Below are positions 59,228 to 64,000 of a stretch of DNA of 64,000 nt, piece by piece. The first letter of the stretch is position 1, and each line of letters opens with the position of its first letter. The position numbers and the translations under genes were made by a program. Where the stretch lies: positions 2,604,001 to 2,668,000 of the forward strand of contig NZ_CP087138.1 in assembly GCF_021650705.1 (NCBI RefSeq), given 5' to 3'. The notes below the pieces were generated by a model. That model saw only the letters and a program-made list of their open reading frames with translations. It did no database searches and had not been told where the DNA came from. The stretch is from Pseudomonas sp. KNUC1026 (GTDB lineage: Bacteria; Pseudomonadota; Gammaproteobacteria; Pseudomonadales; Pseudomonadaceae).

Positions 59228-62116
59228 CTATCGCAGCAAGCCCTCCCACGCGTTGCTCGCCATGGGGTCCAACTGCCACGGCGTGCCGTGCTGACGGTAC
59301 TGGCGGCTGTAGGCCGGGTCCTGGGCAAAACTGTGCGGCCATTGCTGATGAAGCTGCGCGAGCGCTTCGGTGTCCTGCTCCACCGGGCGGGCCCTGCGCA
59401 CCTGAGCCTGGGGCGTGGCCACCAGCAAGAAGCCGTGGCCCTCCAGGCGCAGGCTCAGGTCGATGTCGCCGCCCTGCTCAAGGCCCACCTGCCAGCCGCC
59501 CATCTGCTGCAACAGGCTCTGGCGGATCAGCAGGCAGCAGCCATTGAGAGCCGAATATTGATGCTCGGCCTGCAAGCGCCGCAGCGGGGTGTCGGCGTCC
59601 AGCGCCAGGCCATTGAAGGCCGGTACCGGTGGCTGATCGGGCAGCAACAGCCAGCCGGCGCCTTGGACTGTGTCATCGCCACTGATCACCACGCCGCCGG
59701 CGGCACCCACTTCGGGGCGTTGGGCCTGGTTGAGCAAGGCATCCAGCCAGTTGGGCGTCATCACCTCGCACGCGGCGTCGAGGAACACCACGAACTCACC
59801 GCTTGCCAGAGTCGCCAGATGGTTGGCCTGGGTGGCAGCGCCCTGCCCGGCCAGCCCGTCGATGCAGTGCAGGCGGCGGTTGATCGCAGCCTCCGTGCGC
59901 AGCCATTCGTTGGCGCCGGTCAGGGCATTGCTGACCAGCACTTCGTAGCGCTGGTAGCGGGTACGCTGAAAGACGCTGCCCAGGGTGCGCTGCAACTGCT
60001 CGGCATCGGCGTCGCCGGTGAGCACCACGCTGACCAGCGGGGCATCGCCATGGCGGTACTCGATGCTGAGCACGCCCGCCTCGCTGCGGTGCACCAGCGG
60101 CGAATAGCCCAGTGCCGCCAGGTGCGCACGCAGGGCACGCGCATCGCCGTCGGTACCGGCGCTGGCCGGTTTGGCGGTGATGCACAGCGGCGTGTCCAGG
60201 TGTGCAAGGCCCGCCAGCCCCTGGCGCTCGATCAGCCGCAGCAGCAGGTCGAACTCTGCCGATTCGCGATGCTCGGCGCGATAACCGCCGGCCTCCAGGA
60301 ACACTTCGCGGTTGATGAGCCAATGGCTGGCCATCATCTGCGGCACGCTTTTGAGCAGGTCAAGGTTCAGCGACGGCCGTACCAGCGCCGTCAGCGCGCC
60401 ATCTTCGTTGCGCTGCACCAGGTCCAGCGCCACGGCGCGGCAGCCTTCGGCACCTTGCAGTTCCAGCGCGGCCTGCAACAGTGCACCGGGCAGCAACTGA
60501 TCGCCGGCGCGCAGCACCAGCGTCCACTGCCACTGGCCCTGGCGAATCACCTCGTTCATGCGCTCGGCCTGGTCCAGCGCGCTGGTGCGGATGAAATGCA
60601 GGCGGTCATAGGCGCTGGTGCGCACTGGCACCGTGCCGCCGGTCAGCACCACGATGCGCAGGTCCGGCCATTCGGAGGCGGCGAGGCTGTCGAAGGTGGT
60701 TTGCAGGCGGCTCATCTCGCTGTCCGGGTCCAGCACCAGGATGCCGAACACCGGTGCGGCGGGTGTGCCACGCAGTTGCGCCAGGGCCTGGTCGCGTTGC
60801 GCCGGGCTTGGCGCGGCCTGGGCGATCCACTCCAGCACAGCGCCAGAGGGCCGCGCGGCGAGCAGTTCGGTGGCCGGGGTCGGGATCGCCTGGTTCAGGC
60901 GCATCTGCCAGGCGGCCAGGCGCTGGGCCAGCTCGCCCTCGCCCTGCTCGGCCAACAGCGCCAGCGCACGGCTGGCCACCTCCGGGTTGAAGGCATTGCG
61001 CTCCAGCGCATCGAGCAGCCGCGCCAGTTCCGATTCGGCGGTGTCGTTGGGGTAACGGCGCAGCAGGTCGCGCTGGGTGACCAGCACACCTTCTAGCTGG
61101 TCCAGCTGCAGGCGCGAGGCCGGCATGCTGTGCAGCAGAAATTCGATGCGCTCCAGCTCATCGAAGAAGGCCGTGGTGTAGAACGGCAGCTCAAGATGCT
61201 GGTGCGGACGGAACAGCCGCTGCGGCCCTTCGATGGACTTCCAGGGCGATACCAGCATGCTTTCGACCACCAGCGAGCGGCGCGCCTGCAGGCAGTGCAG
61301 CAGGTCCTGGAAGATCTCCAGCGCCGCCTCCTGGCCCTCGCTGCTGTCCATGCCAGGGGTGTTCTGCGCCAGGTGCTGAGCATAGGCCTCGCGCTCGGCC
61401 ACCGATTGCGCATCGGGGTAGCCCAGCACCGTCATGATGTTGGTGTCGTGCTCGGAGGCGCCCAGGTTCACCTCCCGTACCACATAAGGCTGCGGCAGCA
61501 TCCGCGCGCAGCTGTTGGCCAGCAGGTGCCAGGTGTGGGTGATTTCCATCCACTCGAAGCGGGTGTCCGGGGTTTGCGTCGCCGCCCAGTCGCCCAGCAG
61601 CGCGGTGCGGGTCACGGCATAGAACGGCGGAATGTACTGGCTGAAGAACGACTGCAACCGCGCCGCAGGCTCGGCATCGTCGTAGTCCTCACGCACCTTG
61701 CGGTCGCGCTGGAAGTACTCGACCACGTTGGCGCCGGCGGCGTACATCAGGCAGTAGCCATGGCACAGGCCGTAATCGGGGTGGGCCTGCAGGAACGCGA
61801 CCGAATCAACCAGGGCGTCGTGCAGCAGGAAGTCATCGTCGGCGGCAAACGCCATCAACGGGGTCTGGACCTCGCCGATACCGAACTGCAGCTTGCCGAC
61901 GATGCCGGTGTAGCTGAATTGCGGCAGGTGCCGGTAATCGACATTGGCCGGCAGCACGCCTTCCTGTGCCTGGGTGCTGGAATCGAGCACCAGCACCCGG
62001 CAGGGCAGCGTCTTGTAGAACTCCAGCGCCCTGAGCAGGTGCCGCGGGCGGTTGTGGGTCAGCAGTACAAGGGTGAACTGCTCGTCGAGCGAAAGCGTGT
62101 CGATGCTGGCTGGCAT
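59228..62116 (-). CDS. Large multi-module glycosyltransferase (TIGR00180 family plus GT2-like)
   Basis: A 962-residue protein with three GT-A-like parts. Module 1 (residues 10 to about 400) starts FTLVLLTHNRPRHLLRALEF and has the metal-binding DDD at residues 93-95 (FAADDDF). Module 2 (about 510-720) has RLQTTFDSLAASEWPDLRIV. Module 3 (about 735-940) has VSVVLTGDADAEQLQRTLGS and GEFVVFLDAACEVMTPNWLD. Modules 2 and 3 lack a clear DxD. It probably extends the flagellin glycan. ATG 62116 was chosen; 62146 is an alternative. It is encoded 82 nt upstream of pseB. Confidence 0.85.
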   Translation of the reverse strand: MPASIDTLSLDEQFTLVLLTHNRPRHLLRALEFYKTLPCRVLVLDSSTQAQEGVLPANVDYRHLPQFSYTGIVGKLQFGIGEVQTPLMAFAADDDFLLHDALVDSVAFLQAHPDYGLCHGYCLMYAAGANVVEYFQRDRKVREDYDDAEPAARLQSFFSQYIPPFYAVTRTALLGDWAATQTPDTRFEWMEITHTWHLLANSCARMLPQPYVVREVNLGASEHDTNIMTVLGYPDAQSVAEREAYAQHLAQNTPGMDSSEGQEAALEIFQDLLHCLQARRSLVVESMLVSPWKSIEGPQRLFRPHQHLELPFYTTAFFDELERIEFLLHSMPASRLQLDQLEGVLVTQRDLLRRYPNDTAESELARLLDALERNAFNPEVASRALALLAEQGEGELAQRLAAWQMRLNQAIPTPATELLAARPSGAVLEWIAQAAPSPAQRDQALAQLRGTPAAPVFGILVLDPDSEMSRLQTTFDSLAASEWPDLRIVVLTGGTVPVRTSAYDRLHFIRTSALDQAERMNEVIRQGQWQWTLVLRAGDQLLPGALLQAALELQGAEGCRAVALDLVQRNEDGALTALVRPSLNLDLLKSVPQMMASHWLINREVFLEAGGYRAEHRESAEFDLLLRLIERQGLAGLAHLDTPLCITAKPASAGTDGDARALRAHLAALGYSPLVHRSEAGVLSIEYRHGDAPLVSVVLTGDADAEQLQRTLGSVFQRTRYQRYEVLVSNALTGANEWLRTEAAINRRLHCIDGLAGQGAATQANHLATLASGEFVVFLDAACEVMTPNWLDALLNQAQRPEVGAAGGVVISGDDTVQGAGWLLLPDQPPVPAFNGLALDADTPLRRLQAEHQYSALNGCCLLIRQSLLQQMGGWQVGLEQGGDIDLSLRLEGHGFLLVATPQAQVRRARPVEQDTEALAQLHQQWPHSFAQDPAYSRQYRQHGTPWQLDPMASNAWEGLLR

Positions 62117-62160
62117 GGGGTCCCCGCGGTGTTCGTTTGGGCGCATGGAGGCGCTGCGGC

Positions 62161-62895
62161 TCAGCCGCGGCGCTTGAGGTAGCCGTCGGGCGCGACGGTG
62201 ATCAGCAGCTTGTTCTGCATGGCGTAGTCGATGTCGAAATCGGCGCTTTCCTTGAGCCAGGCATGCACGGCGGTCTTGGGGTTGTCGCCATGGCCCCACG
62301 GGCGATCGGGGAAGGCGTCGGCCGGCATGTCCTCGACGATGGTGTCGAGCACCACGCAGTAGCTACCCGGCGACACCAACGGCCCATAGGCGCGCAGCTC
62401 ACCCAGCACGTGCTCGTGGGTGTGGTTCGAGTCGAGCACCACCAGCACTTTCTTGCCCTGGGCGCGCTGCGCCACCTGGGCGACGACGGCGGCGTCGACG
62501 CTGGAGCCTTCGATCAGGGTGACGCGCTTGAACATCGGGTGCGCTTCGATGGCCTCACGGTTGTGCGCGCGGATATCGATGTCGATACCGATCACCTCAC
62601 CGTGGCCGATCAGCTCGAGCAAGGAGGCGTAATAGAGGATCGACCCGCCATGGGCCACGCCACACTCGATCACCAGGTCCGGCTTGACCGACCAGATGAT
62701 CTCCTGGAGCGCCAGCATGTCCTGCGGCAACTGGATGATCGGCCGGCCCATCCAGCTGAAGTGGTAGCTGTACTTGTGGCGGGCCGAGGCGTTGAAGAAA
62801 TCCAGTGCCAGCTGCTTGAGCGGGGCGTCTTCGCCTTGCGCGCGAACTTCGGCGTCGCACTGGGCGGCAAACTGCTGTTGAGGGCTATCGGTCAT
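62161..62895 (-). CDS. CmcI-like SAM-dependent methyltransferase (cephalosporin hydroxylase family)
   Basis: A 244-residue protein of the CmcI family. It contains MGRPIIQLPQDMLALQEIIW, the SAM-binding VIECGVAHGGSILYYASLLE, IGIDIDIRAHNREAIEAHPM and the acidic VVLDSNHTHEHVLGE. Members occur in O-antigen and flagellin glycan clusters, where sugar O-methylation is likely. ATG 62895 follows GAGTGAG; an ATG at 62910 overlapping the preceding gene is possible. Confidence 0.85.
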   Translation of the reverse strand: MTDSPQQQFAAQCDAEVRAQGEDAPLKQLALDFFNASARHKYSYHFSWMGRPIIQLPQDMLALQEIIWSVKPDLVIECGVAHGGSILYYASLLELIGHGEVIGIDIDIRAHNREAIEAHPMFKRVTLIEGSSVDAAVVAQVAQRAQGKKVLVVLDSNHTHEHVLGELRAYGPLVSPGSYCVVLDTIVEDMPADAFPDRPWGHGDNPKTAVHAWLKESADFDIDYAMQNKLLITVAPDGYLKRRG

Positions 62896-62902
62896 GGCGG
62901 GC

Positions 62903-63973
62903 TCACTCATGGTCAAGAAATTCAGGGCGGTCCACGGCCTGGCAGGCAAAACGCCCCTGGGTCATGGCGCGGATTTCATCAAGGTAGTTGGAATTCATCA
63001 CCAGCATGGGCGAACCGGCGGGCAGCTCGGCTATTGCCTGTTCGGGCGAAATCACCGGCGCGGCGCTGACCGGCAGATAGCGGCCCTGCTTGGCACGGTT
63101 GATGTCGACCACCGCCCGCACGCGCACACCGGCGCGCTGGAGGAACAGGCTGAAGATCACGCCCTTGGACGAGCCGCCCCACAGGGCGATCTCGCCGCCA
63201 TTGGCCTGCGCCAGCGCCACCGCGCGGGAAAGGCTGGCGGTGAATTCAGGGCCGGGCGGTGCGAGCCGTGCAAGGCCGGTGGGCTCGCGCAAGGTGGCGA
63301 GGTCGGCGATCACGTACAGGTACTGCTCGCCGAATACCCGCCCGCTGGCGACCACGCGGCCGAACAGCGCACGCAGGTCATCGAGGCGGAAGTAGTTCAC
63401 GTGTTCGTAGAACAGGTCGAACCAGGCGTTGTGCGCCAGGATCCAGTCCAGGCACGGCACTTCGATGTAGATCAGCCCACCGCCATTGGCATCGGCGATC
63501 GAGCGCAGGAAAGCCAGCGGCTCGCTCATGTGCTCCAGCACATGGCGCAGGATGACGCCCTCGCCGCGCACGCCCAGGGCGGCGTCGAACGGCGCCTTGA
63601 TCACGTCGGGGCTGTCGCCTTCGTAGGCCGGGTCTACACCCACCGCGTGGTAGCCGCGGCTTTTCAGCAGTTCGATGAAATGCCCCTTGCCGCATCCCAC
63701 TTCCAGCAGGCTCGTGCGGCCGATGTGCTGGCCGATCAGGCCCTCCACCTGATCCAGGTGCGCCTTGAACGCCGCCGAGAGGCCCTGCTCGTTCTGGTAG
63801 TCGGCGTCGTAGGTCAGCAGCGAGGGGTCGAACGCAGCGTTGCGCACCAGGCCGCTGTGTTCGTCCTGTACCAGGCGCAGGCGCCCGACAGGCGAGGCTT
63901 TGGCCGCCTCGGCGCTGGCATAGGTGCGGTTCTGCAGCACCGGCAACTGTTCGGCATGGTAGAGCTCAGCCAT
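62903..63973 (-). CDS. Class I SAM-dependent methyltransferase (sugar C-methyltransferase-like)
   Basis: A 356-residue methyltransferase. SAM motif I is SLLEVGCGKGHFIELLKSRG, and ILRHVLEHMSEPLAFLRSIA follows. The C-terminal domain with IALWGGSSKGVIFSLFLQRA resembles NovU/TylCIII-type sugar C-methyltransferases. The N-terminal Cys-rich zinc domain usual there is missing. ATG 63973 follows AAGGAG. The adjacent upstream frame is open to the window edge and would stop at 63966-63968, overlapping this start, so a further coupled gene probably precedes it. Confidence 0.85.
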   Translation of the reverse strand: MAELYHAEQLPVLQNRTYASAEAAKASPVGRLRLVQDEHSGLVRNAAFDPSLLTYDADYQNEQGLSAAFKAHLDQVEGLIGQHIGRTSLLEVGCGKGHFIELLKSRGYHAVGVDPAYEGDSPDVIKAPFDAALGVRGEGVILRHVLEHMSEPLAFLRSIADANGGGLIYIEVPCLDWILAHNAWFDLFYEHVNYFRLDDLRALFGRVVASGRVFGEQYLYVIADLATLREPTGLARLAPPGPEFTASLSRAVALAQANGGEIALWGGSSKGVIFSLFLQRAGVRVRAVVDINRAKQGRYLPVSAAPVISPEQAIAELPAGSPMLVMNSNYLDEIRAMTQGRFACQAVDRPEFLDHE

Positions 63974-64000
63974 CCACAGGCTCCTTGAGCAAGGCTCGCA

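Overview
The window is a high-GC chromosomal segment from a fluorescent-type Pseudomonas, most likely the P. putida group. The evidence is the fleQ-fleS-fleR-fliEFGHIJ order, the rlmKL-rmf-pyrD block, an RsmA/CsrA protein, FecI/FecR signalling and a short flagellin. No rRNA, CRISPR array, insertion sequence or prophage was recognised, and I made no systematic tRNA search.

Layout. 0-1.7 kb: a FecI/FecR iron-starvation signalling pair under a perfect Fur box, with the first codons of a probable TonB receptor at the edge. 1.8-7.3 kb: a selenium block, consisting of a PhnCDE-like ABC transporter (putative selenium oxyanion importer) divergent from selD and the tRNA 2-selenouridine synthase gene mnmH. 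7.3-13.5 kb: an accessory stretch with a TPR/Sel1 protein built from 96-bp repeats, a DinB-fold protein, an AlgE-type beta-helix/RTX protein whose four catalytic positions are all replaced, and an AT-richer pair of unknown small genes. 13.5-19.2 kb: a BvgAS-like two-component system and topoisomerase IB. 19.3-25.4 kb: an SDR/GH15 pair, csrA, a periplasmic thioredoxin-like protein and a UvrA paralogue. 25.6-33.3 kb: a CHASE-PAS-GGDEF protein, rlmKL, rmf, pyrD, a KdpE-like regulator and a DUF2845 protein.

33.3-51.5 kb is a flagellar regulon on the minus strand. It runs from fliC, flaG, fliD, fliS and fliT through fleQ and fleSR to fliEFGHIJ, then a STAS/PP2C-regulator/Hpt module and fliK. Promoter-like motifs fit the known hierarchy: sigma-28 before fliC, and sigma-54 motifs before fliD, fleS and fliE. 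The usual fliL-flhB block does not follow fliK. 51.6-64 kb is a flagellin glycosylation island with pseB, pseC, pseF, pseG and pseI in a tightly overlapping run, a DUF115 (Maf-type) transferase, a ketoacyl synthase III-like protein, a 962-residue multi-module glycosyltransferase and two methyltransferases. Together these would make and transfer modified pseudaminic acid to flagellin. A pseH gene is not visible.

A caution for every reader: about 18 single-base frameshifts interrupt genes between 1.9 and 47.3 kb. They include pyrD, fleQ, rlmKL and mnmH, and most lie in short runs of one base or GC-rich spots. They look more like sequencing errors than genuine decay. The genes after 47.5 kb are intact.
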